The notes: generated from the sequence alone by a model not told the origin. Numbered from the stretch's first letter, positions 1 through 7,193 are shown. The stretch is DNA of 10,789 nt from Spirochaetia bacterium (GCA_029880625.1 JAOUOA010000047.1:1-10789), one strand, 5' to 3'. A program made the numbers and translations.

Positions 1-141
1 TCAGACTGCGGAATTTACGGTGGAAGCGGCGTCTGCAATCCAGGCGATCTGTCTGTGGATGACGAACCCATGCATGGATTTACGCATTCCATTTCGTTAA
101 ATGTACCGCCTCTGGGAGCGCTTTTCCTCAAAAGAAAATAA
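1..141 (+). CDS. glgB: 1,4-alpha-glucan branching enzyme, C-terminal fragment
   Basis: This is the last 46 codons of a gene that enters from the left edge and stops at TAA 139-141. The translation contains IYGGSGVCNPGD, then a short acidic stretch with MHGFTHS, then ISLNVPPLGALFLKRK. That matches the usual end of GlgB (YGGS-vGN, then HG-phS-slslPPLg-lvl), which lies in the all-beta C-terminal domain of these family 13 enzymes. GlgB makes alpha-1,6 branches in glycogen in the cytoplasm. The catalytic barrel lies outside the window, so function is assigned from the tail alone. The gene is convergent with the minus-strand gene ending at 190. The 48 bases between them show no clear hairpin-plus-T-run terminator. 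Another family 13 enzyme with a similar beta domain, such as a glycosyltrehalose-type hydrolase, is possible but fits the PPLG ending less well. Confidence 0.82.
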   Translation, partial: SDCGIYGGSGVCNPGDLSVDDEPMHGFTHSISLNVPPLGALFLKRK

Positions 142-189
142 ATCGCATCATTTAATATTTTCTTTGACTGCAGCCTGTATTCAGCCGGA

Positions 190-933
190 TTATCTGACGA
201 TCAATTTTTGAAGAACTTGTTTTTCAGCAGAATCAAAAAAGTCTTCGTATTCTTTCATGATCCGTTCTGCCATTTCACTGCTGACAAGATCAATCGTTCG
301 CGTATAAGCCTTTTTTTTATAAGCTTCATACCATTGAAAAAGATATCCGCCCTGAAGTTCCCAGATATCAGCTCCCTGGAATGTTTTTTCATTTACGGTA
401 CTCTGGCTGTTCTGTCCATAGCGGGCTACAATTTTGCTTTTAATGGAAGCGGAATCAATAAATGGGATGATGATTTTTACCTGATAGAGGAGGCCTTCCT
501 GGGATGAAAATTCTTCTTCTGAAAGTTCATGATTGGCAAGACGCTGTACATTGATTGGAGTCTGATAAAAATTATAGCGGTAGGTTACGCCGTTTCGCTT
601 TACAAGGATGTATTTATTTTTTTCTGCTGCAATGATTTCAACTTTTTCTGATGCCGTTTCAGAAGTTGCAAGATTCCGCATGGTTTCTCTGACCTGGCTG
701 TATTCGGACATCCAGGGAGATTCGGCAAATCCTGAAAGATTGGAAGAACCCTGCGGATTCTCCTCAGGGGCTGCTGTTGTGTTCTGGGCGACCATATTCT
801 CATCGTTCAGAAATTCTTCCATGTCTTTAAAGCTATCTGAAAAATCAGATTCTTCCACCTGTGCTGAGACATTGTTGGAGAGAAAAACAACAATCAAAAT
901 GGTGAAGAGATGAAACTTACGGCTTGATTTCAT
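190..933 (-). CDS. secreted or periplasmic protein of unknown function
   Basis: This 247-residue protein has a clear N-terminal signal peptide: basic KSSRK, then the hydrophobic stretch FHLFTILIVVFLS, then NVSA before Q25. It fits cleavage by signal peptidase I after Ala24, and there is no cysteine for a lipobox. The mature part starts very acidic (EESDFSDSFKDMEEFLND) and low-complexity to about residue 75. It then becomes a mixed, probably folded domain with charged helices towards the C-terminus. I do not recognise the family. The ATG at 931-933 is preceded by AAGGG at a workable distance. It lies 225 bases downstream of the gene ending at 1159, so it may have its own promoter. Its 3' end faces glgB. 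An envelope role is inferred from the signal peptide only. Confidence 0.75.
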   Translation of the reverse strand: MKSSRKFHLFTILIVVFLSNNVSAQVEESDFSDSFKDMEEFLNDENMVAQNTTAAPEENPQGSSNLSGFAESPWMSEYSQVRETMRNLATSETASEKVEIIAAEKNKYILVKRNGVTYRYNFYQTPINVQRLANHELSEEEFSSQEGLLYQVKIIIPFIDSASIKSKIVARYGQNSQSTVNEKTFQGADIWELQGGYLFQWYEAYKKKAYTRTIDLVSSEMAERIMKEYEDFFDSAEKQVLQKLIVR

Positions 934-975
934 GGAAGATGCCCTTATTTGGATTCCTTTTTTATTTCGGTCAAA

Positions 976-1128
976 ATGGAAATATTAATGACTGTTTGTT
1001 TTTATGAAAATCACATTTTCGAAGGGTTGTTGTTTATTTTTAATCGGCTCAAAAAGGATGAAATTGATGTTTCCGAATATTTTCTGGAATCAGAAGGCAA
1101 TAAGTTATGCTGTTTTGAACCGGATTGA
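976..1128 (+). CDS. possible 50-codon small ORF of unknown function
   Basis: An uninterrupted plus-strand frame runs from ATG 976 to TGA 1126-1128 in the gap between two minus-strand genes. The 50-residue product (starting MEILMTVCFYENH, ending CCFEPD) has a protein-like composition, with codons such as GAA, ATT, TTT and CTG that the neighbours also favour. It has three cysteines, two of them adjacent near the C-terminus. Against it are the lack of a recognisable Shine-Dalgarno sequence, the lack of a family I recognise, and the fact that it lies antisense to the region that should hold the promoter of the 190-933 gene. It could be a genuine small gene, a remnant of a longer gene, or chance. 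Confidence 0.27.
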   Translation: MEILMTVCFYENHIFEGLLFIFNRLKKDEIDVSEYFLESEGNKLCCFEPD

Positions 1129-1158
1129 TTCTTTTAAAGTAAATGGAAAAAATTACGA

Positions 1159-1797
1159 TTAAAGTTCGAGATCTTCATCGGATAAAAAATCCTGGCTGTC
1201 TTCTGTAAAATCTTCCTGAAATGGATTTTCTTCGCTTTCAGGGCGGTGCTTTTGGTTAAAGTGATCATTTAATTTGTAAAGAGCAAAGATCAGAAGAACA
1301 GCTGCATTCAGAAAAATAAATAAAAATCTTGTTTGGTGAAAAACTCCCCAGATGCTGAAATTCAGAGCTGCAAGCGATACGGCAGAACCATAAAAAAGCC
1401 CGTTTCCGGCGCTTGAAAGTTTTTCTTTTGAGCCTTCAGGAAGTAAATCGATAAAAGCAGGCCATAAAATTGCAAGCAGGATGGGGAAAAGAAAGGACTG
1501 AAAAAAATAATTGGCCGGGGTATTCTCACCGTAATCAGAAGCAACAGTCAGATCAGGAGAAACCATCCCTCCGAATAAGACAAGAAGCCAGGAGAGAAAG
1601 ATCCCGATACCATAACCTGTAAAAAACAGTGCGGGATCCGGAATCGCATTGATTTTACGGCGGAAAATTTCCGGGATTCCTGTCAACTCCTCTTTTGAAA
1701 TGGAATCGCTGCTGCTGAATAGTTCCATCCAGTGATGAAAAATAATTAGACCGGATGAAAAAAGAGTACAGAGAATAAACCAGACAATAAGATCCAT
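1159..1797 (-). CDS. multi-pass inner-membrane protein of unknown function
   Basis: The product has 212 residues with about five hydrophobic segments, near 2-21, 57-78, 96-118, 130-151 and 156-174. The last 28 residues form a strongly acidic, hydrophilic tail (many E and D, ending SDEDLEL). The loop between segments 1 and 2 carries charged residues including FRRK, and the third segment contains ILLAILWPAF. I do not recognise a catalytic motif or family. Its ATG lies three bases after the TAA of the upstream gene (TAA-TCA-ATG), so the two are almost certainly co-transcribed and probably translationally coupled. It is the last gene of the run that starts at lipA or at the lipoprotein. A membrane role alongside the anchored protein encoded just upstream is likely, but its nature is unknown. 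Confidence 0.75.
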   Translation of the reverse strand: MDLIVWFILCTLFSSGLIIFHHWMELFSSSDSISKEELTGIPEIFRRKINAIPDPALFFTGYGIGIFLSWLLVLFGGMVSPDLTVASDYGENTPANYFFQSFLFPILLAILWPAFIDLLPEGSKEKLSSAGNGLFYGSAVSLAALNFSIWGVFHQTRFLFIFLNAAVLLIFALYKLNDHFNQKHRPESEENPFQEDFTEDSQDFLSDEDLEL

Positions 1798-1800
1798 TGA

Positions 1801-2559
1801 TTAATCTTCGGAAATCTTTACAGAATGCTGATTAAAATTTATGAAGCGGTCTTTTTGGATTCCGGGGTATTCTCCGTAGCCTTTTACATTTTTAAAAACA
1901 AGTTCCTGAAACTGATTTTGATGTTTCAGACTGACCAGCGCTTTTCTATTTTCAATTTCCTTCCAGTCTTCAAAAGAAGTTTCCATACCGCTGATTGGAT
2001 TTTTTCTGCTCCACATTTTCCAGTGTGTGGGCCGTTTATTTTGATCGGTTACAATCAGATAGGTATCATCTTCTCTGTCATGAAAAATAACCAGAAGTGC
2101 GCGGGAACCGACAATTTGAATTTCCGTATTGCTGCGAAGAAATTGGAATGGGTTCAGCCAGAAAAGATCGGTTTTGTGATAGGAGTCAGCCTGTCTGTAA
2201 GCATCGGAAAGATCATCTCCCAAAAGCGCTTCTCCGTTTTTCAATGCCATGGCACGTCCCATTCTGTCAAACTGAACAAGATACAGATCTTCATTCAGAT
2301 AAAACTGAACTTCCGTCAGTCCTCGTTTCCGGTCAATAAAATGATAATTTCTGTTGAATTCCAGCGTGAATTCAAAGGCTGTCATGCTGTTCCAGTCATC
2401 AAGACGTATTGACTGTTCAATTTCTTTTCTCAGGCTTTCAGCTTCGATGCCGGTTCTGCCTGTTGGAATTTTTTGATCTGATCCGTAAAAAACAAATAAG
2501 CTGATCACGGCAGTGCCCGTTAAAAAAATTCCTGCAAGAGAAAGTAGAAATCGATTCAT
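1801..2559 (-). CDS. membrane-anchored periplasmic protein of unknown function
   Basis: The product has 252 residues. It starts with an uncleaved-looking signal anchor (about residues 4-25, LLSLAG through LFVFYG) and has no lipobox cysteine. The rest is soluble and rich in alternating aromatic and charged residues (FEFTLEFNRNYHFIDRKRG, DLYLVQFDRMGRAMALKNGE, WLNPFQFL, THWKMWSRKNPI). This reads like successive beta strands. The pattern is reminiscent of LolA-like or related beta-sheet domains in which a conversion to W-D-x-K-type strands is common, but I would not assign a family. The start ATG overlaps the stop of the upstream gene in an ATGA arrangement (2556-2559), and the stop lies three bases before the next gene. 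This puts it firmly in an operon with a multi-pass membrane protein downstream and a lipoprotein two genes upstream, so an envelope-associated function is the reasonable inference. Confidence 0.75.
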   Translation of the reverse strand: MNRFLLSLAGIFLTGTAVISLFVFYGSDQKIPTGRTGIEAESLRKEIEQSIRLDDWNSMTAFEFTLEFNRNYHFIDRKRGLTEVQFYLNEDLYLVQFDRMGRAMALKNGEALLGDDLSDAYRQADSYHKTDLFWLNPFQFLRSNTEIQIVGSRALLVIFHDREDDTYLIVTDQNKRPTHWKMWSRKNPISGMETSFEDWKEIENRKALVSLKHQNQFQELVFKNVKGYGEYPGIQKDRFINFNQHSVKISED

Positions 2560-2852
2560 ATTTTTAAGGCGCGTTCTTCTGAATCTTTGTGTTCGTTCCA
2601 GAGGATCATGATTGAATCAATTGCATTTTGTATGGAAACTTCGATTTTCAAAGAAGGGCTGCTTATGGAACGCACTGTAATGCAGGAGGGATTTCTGCTT
2701 TCTTCCACAATGATTTCTGGAATGATTGAAAGAGCCCGGATCAGGATTTTTCTTGCACGAACCGGCCCGATATCAAAATCGTAATCGTTCAATTCTTTTT
2801 TTAATTTTTCATATATTATAAAAGTATGGGAATTTACAGACGCATTCTGCAT
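2556..2852 (-). CDS. small conserved-looking protein of unknown function
   Basis: The ATG at 2850-2852 gives a 98-residue product with no signal peptide or membrane segment, so it is probably cytoplasmic. It is predicted mostly helical at the start (FIIYEKLKKELNDYDFDIGP, then VRARKILIRALSIIPEIIVEE). A short beta-like part follows (CITVRSISSPSLKIEVSI) and then a C-terminal helix (AIDSIMILWNEHKDSEERAL). I do not recognise the family. An upstream GTG at 2868-2870 would add six residues but lies inside the preceding gene and has no ribosome site. The ATG sits five bases after that gene's TAA, with AAGAG in front of it, so I prefer the ATG. Its own stop overlaps the next start as ATGA. It is the one apparently soluble member of an otherwise envelope-directed gene run. 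Confidence 0.68.
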   Translation of the reverse strand: MQNASVNSHTFIIYEKLKKELNDYDFDIGPVRARKILIRALSIIPEIIVEESRNPSCITVRSISSPSLKIEVSIQNAIDSIMILWNEHKDSEERALKI

Positions 2853-2857
2853 GGCTC

Positions 2858-3511
2858 TTAACGGATGCACCTTACATAGAGCGAAGCAGAATTTTTATCG
2901 TAACCCAGTACCTGTGCATAAGTGCCTTCTGCAAAACTGATTCCGTAACCGCTTGCCGGAAAATCTGTATTTTGATCTCCTGCCCAGAAGGATTTATCAT
3001 CGGGAGTTTCGGGAAATTTAGTTAACAGGGTTGCTCGGCTGGGAAGAGAGGTTACAATTGTCAAAAGTTCAATTTTAGTGGGAAGCCTCCAGTCCGAAAA
3101 GCCTGCAAAAACAAGATTGGCACAGGACGTATAGGCAGGTCCTGAATTTGCCTGCAGTGTGGCGTCTACACAGAGTAAATCTCCGGCAATATCACAGAAA
3201 GCCATGCTTGCTGCGCCGTAAAAAGTTGCGCTTCCGGTTCCCGTACATGTATTTAAACTGGGATTCCATAATTGACCCTGTGTGCATTTCATCCAGGTCC
3301 TTCCGCTGCCTGAATCCAGTACGGTTCCATTATTTTGATCAGCAAAACTTCCTGATGTCAGAGAATTGAGAATCCACTCATCTAAAAGTCCATTGTCTTT
3401 TTCATCTTCTTTGCAGCTGGATGATAAGGCAAAAACAGCAAGGAGAAGTCCCGTGATTATGATTTTGGTGAAATGATTAGTTTCCGGATAATGTTTGAAT
3501 TGAGTATTCAT
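2858..3511 (-). CDS. DUF1566 (Lcl C-terminal-like) lipoprotein
   Basis: The protein has 217 residues. A hydrophobic stretch (residues 17-29) is followed by LSSS-Cys33, then KEDEKDN. This is a spirochaete-style lipobox with small residues in place of the strict LAGC, so Cys33 should be lipid-modified and the protein membrane-bound. Residues 55-217 match the DUF1566 pattern: FADQNNGTVLDSGSGRTWMKC at the start, cysteines at 76, 89, 106, 114 and 130, then FSDWRLPTKIELLTIV (138-153), FPETPDDKSFWAGD, and SLYVRCIR at the very end. The family shares a lectin-like or formylglycine-enzyme-like fold and is often expanded in leptospiral surface lipoproteins. The many cysteines suggest disulfides in an exported protein. 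The gene starts 36 bases after lipA and ends five bases before the next ATG. Exact partner or ligand is unknown. Confidence 0.85.
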   Translation of the reverse strand: MNTQFKHYPETNHFTKIIITGLLLAVFALSSSCKEDEKDNGLLDEWILNSLTSGSFADQNNGTVLDSGSGRTWMKCTQGQLWNPSLNTCTGTGSATFYGAASMAFCDIAGDLLCVDATLQANSGPAYTSCANLVFAGFSDWRLPTKIELLTIVTSLPSRATLLTKFPETPDDKSFWAGDQNTDFPASGYGISFAEGTYAQVLGYDKNSASLYVRCIR

Positions 3512-3547
3512 ATTTGATGTCCCGTTTTTTACTATTGTTATATATTC

Positions 3548-4477
3548 TTAAATTGTTTCAAGCAGTTTTGCTATTCCGTCTCCTGCATGATAGGAAGAAC
3601 GTACAAGCGGTCCTGCTTCTATATGACGGAATCCAAGGGAAAAACCAGTCGTTTTTAAATGATTAAAAACTTCAGGTTCAATCCAGGATACAAGCGGTGC
3701 ATGAAAAGGCCCCGGCGGCAGATACTGTCCAATGGTCAGCATATCAACTTCTGCTTTTCTCAGGTCTTTCATCACTTTGATTACTTCATCGGCTGATTCT
3801 CCCAGACCCATGATCAATCCGCTTTTTGTAAGGAATCCTTCCTTCTTACTGAGACGGAGAATTTTCAGTGAAAGTTCATAATTTGATTGGGGGCAGATTT
3901 TTTTGTAAAGAGAGGGAACGGTTTCTATATTATGATTTATGATATCCGGTCTTGCCTGCCAGATTTTCTGTAAATTTTCTTCTTTCCCTTTGAAATCCGG
4001 GATTAATACTTCAATATAGGTATCCGGAGCATATTTTCTGACAGCAAGAATTGCATTTGAAAAATGCAGGCTTCCACAGTCGCCCAGATCGTCCCGATCC
4101 ACCGATGTAATCACTGCAGTTTTCAGCTTCATATCACGGATGACTTTTCCCAGACGTTCCGGCTCATCTTCTTCCAGAGGAGAGGGCCTTGCTGTTTTCA
4201 CATTGCAGAATTTGCATCTTCTGGTGCAGGCATCTCCCATAATCATAAATGTTGCCGTGCCCGATTCCCAGCAATGGCCCAGGTTCGGACATGCAGATTC
4301 TTCACAGACGGTATGAATCCGGGACTCCGTAACAAGGTTTCTCACGGGTTTTTGACCGGGGCTTTCCGGATGAGCAAATTTTAAGGGAACCCTCACATGT
4401 TCGGGAAATTTTTTGATGAGACCTTCCACTATATCAATATTGCAAAAGATTTGCTGTCGGCAAGGTTTTTTTATCAA
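3548..4477 (-). CDS. lipA: lipoyl synthase (radical SAM)
   Basis: LipA inserts two sulfur atoms at C6 and C8 of protein-bound octanoyl groups, making lipoyl cofactor for pyruvate and 2-oxoglutarate dehydrogenases and the glycine cleavage system. The auxiliary cluster ligands are C58-x4-C63-x5-C69 (TVCEESACPNLGHCW). The radical SAM cluster is C84-x3-C88-x2-C91 (CTRRCKFC). The RSSYHAG motif near the C-terminus supplies Ser295, the usual serine ligand of the auxiliary cluster. Length (309 as drawn) is normal. The N-terminal region PEHVRVPLKF aligns with the usual PEW-KV-l element. There is no ATG: the longest frame opens at TTG 4475-4477, with GTG at 4427-4429 as an alternative, and neither has a clear Shine-Dalgarno sequence. 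Two usually conserved patches differ: DLGDCGSLHF for DLPDGGA-HF, and QYLPPGPFHAPLV for QYLQP-x3-H-PV. It lies 94 bases after the glycosyltransferase gene and may be co-transcribed with it. Confidence 0.93.
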   Translation of the reverse strand: MIKKPCRQQIFCNIDIVEGLIKKFPEHVRVPLKFAHPESPGQKPVRNLVTESRIHTVCEESACPNLGHCWESGTATFMIMGDACTRRCKFCNVKTARPSPLEEDEPERLGKVIRDMKLKTAVITSVDRDDLGDCGSLHFSNAILAVRKYAPDTYIEVLIPDFKGKEENLQKIWQARPDIINHNIETVPSLYKKICPQSNYELSLKILRLSKKEGFLTKSGLIMGLGESADEVIKVMKDLRKAEVDMLTIGQYLPPGPFHAPLVSWIEPEVFNHLKTTGFSLGFRHIEAGPLVRSSYHAGDGIAKLLETI

Positions 4478-4571
4478 AGAAGCAGATAAGTTTATGATTA
4501 TTTATAAGGCTTGGTAAGATTTGAAATTTGTCATCCAGCACATGATTCAGGGGAATATTTATTTGAGAAAA

Positions 4572-5252
4572 CTATCTGTATAATGCCTGCAGTTTTCGCG
4601 GATGGATCCCCGATATATATGCAAGTCTCAGATACCACATGAGAAGGATGGTTTTAAACACTCCTTTTTGTTCCCATCTTCTGCTGGAAGTAATCATTAT
4701 TAATGAGAGCCGGGAGGGACGGCAAATATTTTTGAGAGTTTTACTGAGGGCAATATCTTCCATCAGTTCAATTTCAGGGAATTTACCCGCAATCAGAAAA
4801 GAATCTTTTCTGACAAAGATTCCTTGATCGCCTGTTGCAACAGAAGTAAGGCCGGATCGAAGATTCATGAAAAATTCAATCAGGCGGAAAAGAATCGAAT
4901 TGCCGGAAAGCCTTGTTTTGAAATATCCCCATCCTTTTTTTTTATTTTGAAATTCTTTTAAAATAAAACGGTCTGAATCAGAATGCGGGATACTGTCCGC
5001 ATGGAGAAACCAGAAAATTTCATGAGAAGCAGCATCTGCTCCGGCATTCATCTGTTTTGCTCTCCCTTTTTTTGAAAAAACAATCCGGTCGGAATGATCT
5101 TTTGCAATTTGAACGGTCAGATCGCTGCTGCCGCCGTCTGCGATGATGAGTTCATGGCCCCGTTTTCGAAACTCCTGCAGAGCAGGCAGGAGTTTCCCGA
5201 TAAACTCTGATTCGTTCAGTGTCGGTATGATGATGGAAATTTTATTGTCCAT
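4572..5252 (-). CDS. family 2 glycosyltransferase, TIGR04283-like
   Basis: This is a 226-residue GT-A fold enzyme, probably cytoplasmic or membrane-associated, transferring a sugar from a nucleotide-sugar donor. The visible motifs are ISIIIPTLNE at the start, ADGGSSDLT (38-46) for the nucleotide, KGRAKQMNAGA (62-72), FLHAD (82-86) as the DXD-equivalent, ATGDQGIFV (139-147), FPEIELMEDIALS (158-170), and SSRRWEQKGVFKTILLMW (189-206). This order and wording match the family labelled 'rSAM/selenodomain-associated transferase 2' (TIGR04283), which often sits beside radical SAM and selenium- or arsenic-related genes and whose acceptor is unknown. The start ATG overlaps the upstream TVP38-rhodanese gene by 11 bases, with AAGG a few bases before it, so coupling is likely. 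The family name is from memory; the general assignment to family 2 is secure. Confidence 0.88.
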   Translation of the reverse strand: MDNKISIIIPTLNESEFIGKLLPALQEFRKRGHELIIADGGSSDLTVQIAKDHSDRIVFSKKGRAKQMNAGADAASHEIFWFLHADSIPHSDSDRFILKEFQNKKKGWGYFKTRLSGNSILFRLIEFFMNLRSGLTSVATGDQGIFVRKDSFLIAGKFPEIELMEDIALSKTLKNICRPSRLSLIMITSSRRWEQKGVFKTILLMWYLRLAYISGIHPRKLQALYR

Positions 5253-6192
5253 TCCAGGCCTTCATGCCTCCTCTTACTGCACGGACATCTGCGAAGCCTT
5301 TAGCAGAAAGAAGCCCTGCTGCTTTTGAAGATCTTGTATGAACCGTGCAGATTGTTAATATCGGTTTTTCTGAAAATGCATCCAGTTCTCTAATTCGTTC
5401 CTCAAGTTCCTCAAGAGGGATGTGTCTGGATTCGGGTATAAATCCCAGTTCGCCGTCATGTTCTTTCTGACTTCTTACGTCAAGCAGGAGGAAATCTTCT
5501 TTTTCGTTAAGCCGTTTTTTTAATTCGGCAGTTTCGACCATCGGTTTTTTTCGCATGAGCATGATAAACCTGGGAAGAAATGCTGCTGTGGCTAAAAGCG
5601 CAAGTGCAATCAGTCCTTTCTGGATTAAATCTTCACCCCCTGCCGCGGCTTCTTTTCCTGCATATCCCAGATAGGTGTAGGCAAGAGCTCCGGGAAACAT
5701 GCAGATGTATGTTGCAATACTGTACTGAAGAAAGCTGATTTTTGTAAGACCCAGAGCATAATTCAGCAGATTGAACGGGAAAAGAGGAACCAGCCGGACA
5801 AATGCGACAAACTTCCAGCCTTCCTGTTCAACGCCCTGGATCAGACGTTTGAGAAATCCTCCGGATTTTTTTTCCACCCAGTCCGAGGCAATATGCCGCG
5901 ATAAAAAAAAAGAAATAATGGCGCCGATGGTGGCCGCTGTCAGATTGTAAGAGGTTCCCATGACAGGGCCGAATAATGCTCCTCCCGCAAGGGCAAAAAT
6001 GGAACCGGGAATAAAAAGGGGCGTTGCAATAATATAGAGGATCATAAACAGAACAGGGCCAACAGGACCTGCTTCTTCTACCCATTGCTGGAGCTGGTCA
6101 GCATGGATATATTCGCGGTAAATAAAGGCAAAAGTGATAGCGGTTCCTGTCAGAATGAAAAGCAGCAGACGAGAAAAATTTTTCTTGTTCAT
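5242..6192 (-). CDS. TVP38/TMEM64 (DedA superfamily) membrane protein fused to a rhodanese domain
   Basis: This is a 316-residue two-part protein. Residues 1-215 hold about five or six membrane segments and the VTT/SNARE-associated signature: TPLFIPGSIFALAGGALFGP (57-76), then FVRLVPLFPFNLLNYALGLT (131-150). Members of this superfamily act in membrane lipid handling, with scramblase or flippase roles shown for some. Residues 216-316 are a cytoplasmic rhodanese-like domain: FLLLDVRSQKEHDGELGFIPESRHIP, then the active loop with Cys282 (CTVHTRS, 282-288), then VRGGMKAW. The usual rhodanese loop is CxxGxRS; here His285 replaces Gly, but the catalytic Cys and the RS are kept. The start ATG is two bases after the TAA of the hydroxylase gene, with a GAGGCG site in that gene's tail. 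The end overlaps the glycosyltransferase start by 11 bases. The fusion ties a sulfur-handling domain to the membrane. Confidence 0.9.
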   Translation of the reverse strand: MNKKNFSRLLLFILTGTAITFAFIYREYIHADQLQQWVEEAGPVGPVLFMILYIIATPLFIPGSIFALAGGALFGPVMGTSYNLTAATIGAIISFFLSRHIASDWVEKKSGGFLKRLIQGVEQEGWKFVAFVRLVPLFPFNLLNYALGLTKISFLQYSIATYICMFPGALAYTYLGYAGKEAAAGGEDLIQKGLIALALLATAAFLPRFIMLMRKKPMVETAELKKRLNEKEDFLLLDVRSQKEHDGELGFIPESRHIPLEELEERIRELDAFSEKPILTICTVHTRSSKAAGLLSAKGFADVRAVRGGMKAWNGQ

Positions 6193-6194
6193 AA

Positions 6195-7055
6195 TTATTT
6201 TTCGCCTCTTCGATTGATGGAATACCCGCTGTCTTTTCCGGTGAAAGGCATGAGCAGCATTCCTGAAATCCAGGAAGTCTGTTTGCTTTCTCTGAAATCG
6301 TGGATTCCTATCGTCATGGATTCATGACCTGCTTTCGGCTGATCTTTATAGGTTCCGAAGATTCTGTCCCAGAGGGAAATGTTGAATCCAAAATTGCTGT
6401 TGGATTCATTGTATTCAATCGAGTGGTGAACTCTGTGCATATCCGGCGTGACCACAAACCATCTGAGAATACGGTCCAGTGGGCCTGGAAGAGATATATT
6501 GCCGTGGTTGAACATTGCCATTGCATTCAGAATAATTTCAAAAAGAATTACAGCGATGACGGGCGGACCGATGAGAATAATGGATGCGATTTTAATGCCC
6601 ATAGATAAAATAATTTCAATCGTATGGAAGCGCGAACCGGTTGTAACATCGTAATCCATGTCGGCATGGTGTACTCTGTGAAGGCGCCATAAAAGAGGCA
6701 CTGCATGAACCATGACATGCTGCATGTAAATGATAAAATCGAGAATAATCACTGACAGGATGACGGCGATCCAGTAGGGAACTTCAAAAGTGTTAAACAA
6801 CCCCCATCCGTTATTTTTTGCAGCCAGCGCAGCGCCTGCGGCAGCTGCAGGAAATACAAATCGAAAAATCATCATTGAAATGATGCTGTTGAAGAAAACA
6901 AGGCCCAGATTATTCGTCCAGCGCAGCCACTTTTTTTCAGTCAGTTTTCTTCGCGGGGCAAGAACTTCCCAGAGTCCGATCAAAGAAAGGGTGCCAAAAA
7001 AAAATCCCAAACGAATTTGTGTTTCATAATTAAAAATTAATTTTTCAAAATCCAT
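6195..7055 (-). CDS. sterol desaturase / fatty acid hydroxylase family membrane diiron enzyme
   Basis: The product has 286 residues with hydrophobic segments near 15-32, 50-68, 93-111, 147-163 and 165-182. The histidines of the non-haem diiron hydroxylase family are all present: H113VMVH117, H126RVHH130, H184 (FNHGN) and H207RVHH211, followed by NFGFNISLWDRIFGTY (221-236). The family uses O2 and electrons from a partner to hydroxylate or desaturate lipids such as fatty acids, carotenoids, sterols or alkylglycerols. The actual substrate cannot be read from the sequence. I chose ATG 7053-7055 because AGGA lies seven bases upstream; the longer TTG start at 7070 would put that site inside the gene. 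It is the first gene after a strong promoter and heads the run with the TVP38-rhodanese and glycosyltransferase genes. A lipid modification coordinated with lipid transport and glycosylation is the simplest reading. Confidence 0.9.
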   Translation of the reverse strand: MDFEKLIFNYETQIRLGFFFGTLSLIGLWEVLAPRRKLTEKKWLRWTNNLGLVFFNSIISMMIFRFVFPAAAAGAALAAKNNGWGLFNTFEVPYWIAVILSVIILDFIIYMQHVMVHAVPLLWRLHRVHHADMDYDVTTGSRFHTIEIILSMGIKIASIILIGPPVIAVILFEIILNAMAMFNHGNISLPGPLDRILRWFVVTPDMHRVHHSIEYNESNSNFGFNISLWDRIFGTYKDQPKAGHESMTIGIHDFRESKQTSWISGMLLMPFTGKDSGYSINRRGEK

Positions 7056-7060
7056 AGTCC

Positions 7061-7066
7061 GTTCCT
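7061..7066 (-). promoter_or_regulatory. ribosome binding site that decides the hydroxylase start
   Basis: On the minus strand AGGAAC occupies 7066-7061, leaving seven bases between AGGA and the ATG at 7055. This supports the ATG rather than the in-frame TTG at 7070, which would place the ribosome site inside the coding region. Confidence 0.6.
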
Positions 7067-7164
7067 GCAAACTGGGGTGTATGACAGATTTTTTCAGTTT
7101 CTGTTGACGCCCCTTTTCCTTAAGTATTTTAATTTGATTCTATTGTGTCCTTGCCAGATGAAAC

Positions 7165-7193
7165 AATATACGGACTTTCAATCAAATGGTCAA
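7165..7193 (-). promoter_or_regulatory. sigma-70-type promoter of the hydroxylase-TVP38-glycosyltransferase operon
   Basis: Read on the minus strand, TTGACC (7193-7188) is separated by exactly 17 bases from TATATT (7170-7165). Each box has five of six bases of the housekeeping consensus. Transcription would start near 7158, giving a leader of about 100 bases before the ATG at 7055. The region immediately upstream and overlapping the -35 box carries TTATTTACTT, a 10-base string also found upstream of the arsR-rhodanese gene. The site would let the operon be transcribed independently of arsR, which ends only 24 bases upstream. Confidence 0.6.

Noticed and set aside
208..913. Plus-strand open frames of about 100 codons at 208-507 and 608-913.
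   Set aside because: Both are antisense to the 190-933 secreted-protein gene, whose signal peptide and composition make it the real one.
1825..2412. A 195-codon plus-strand open frame.
   Set aside because: It lies entirely opposite the 1801-2559 gene, which has a signal anchor, operon-type overlaps at both ends and a better composition. The plus-strand product is low-complexity (rich in F, I, K, S) as expected of an antisense shadow.
2853..2870. GTG start at 2870 for the 98-residue protein.
   Set aside because: It overlaps the end of the lipoprotein gene and has no ribosome site; the ATG at 2852 follows the stop by five bases with AAGAG upstream.
7056..7070. TTG start at 7070 for the hydroxylase gene.
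   Set aside because: It would place the AGGA ribosome site inside the gene; the ATG at 7055 is correctly spaced from it.
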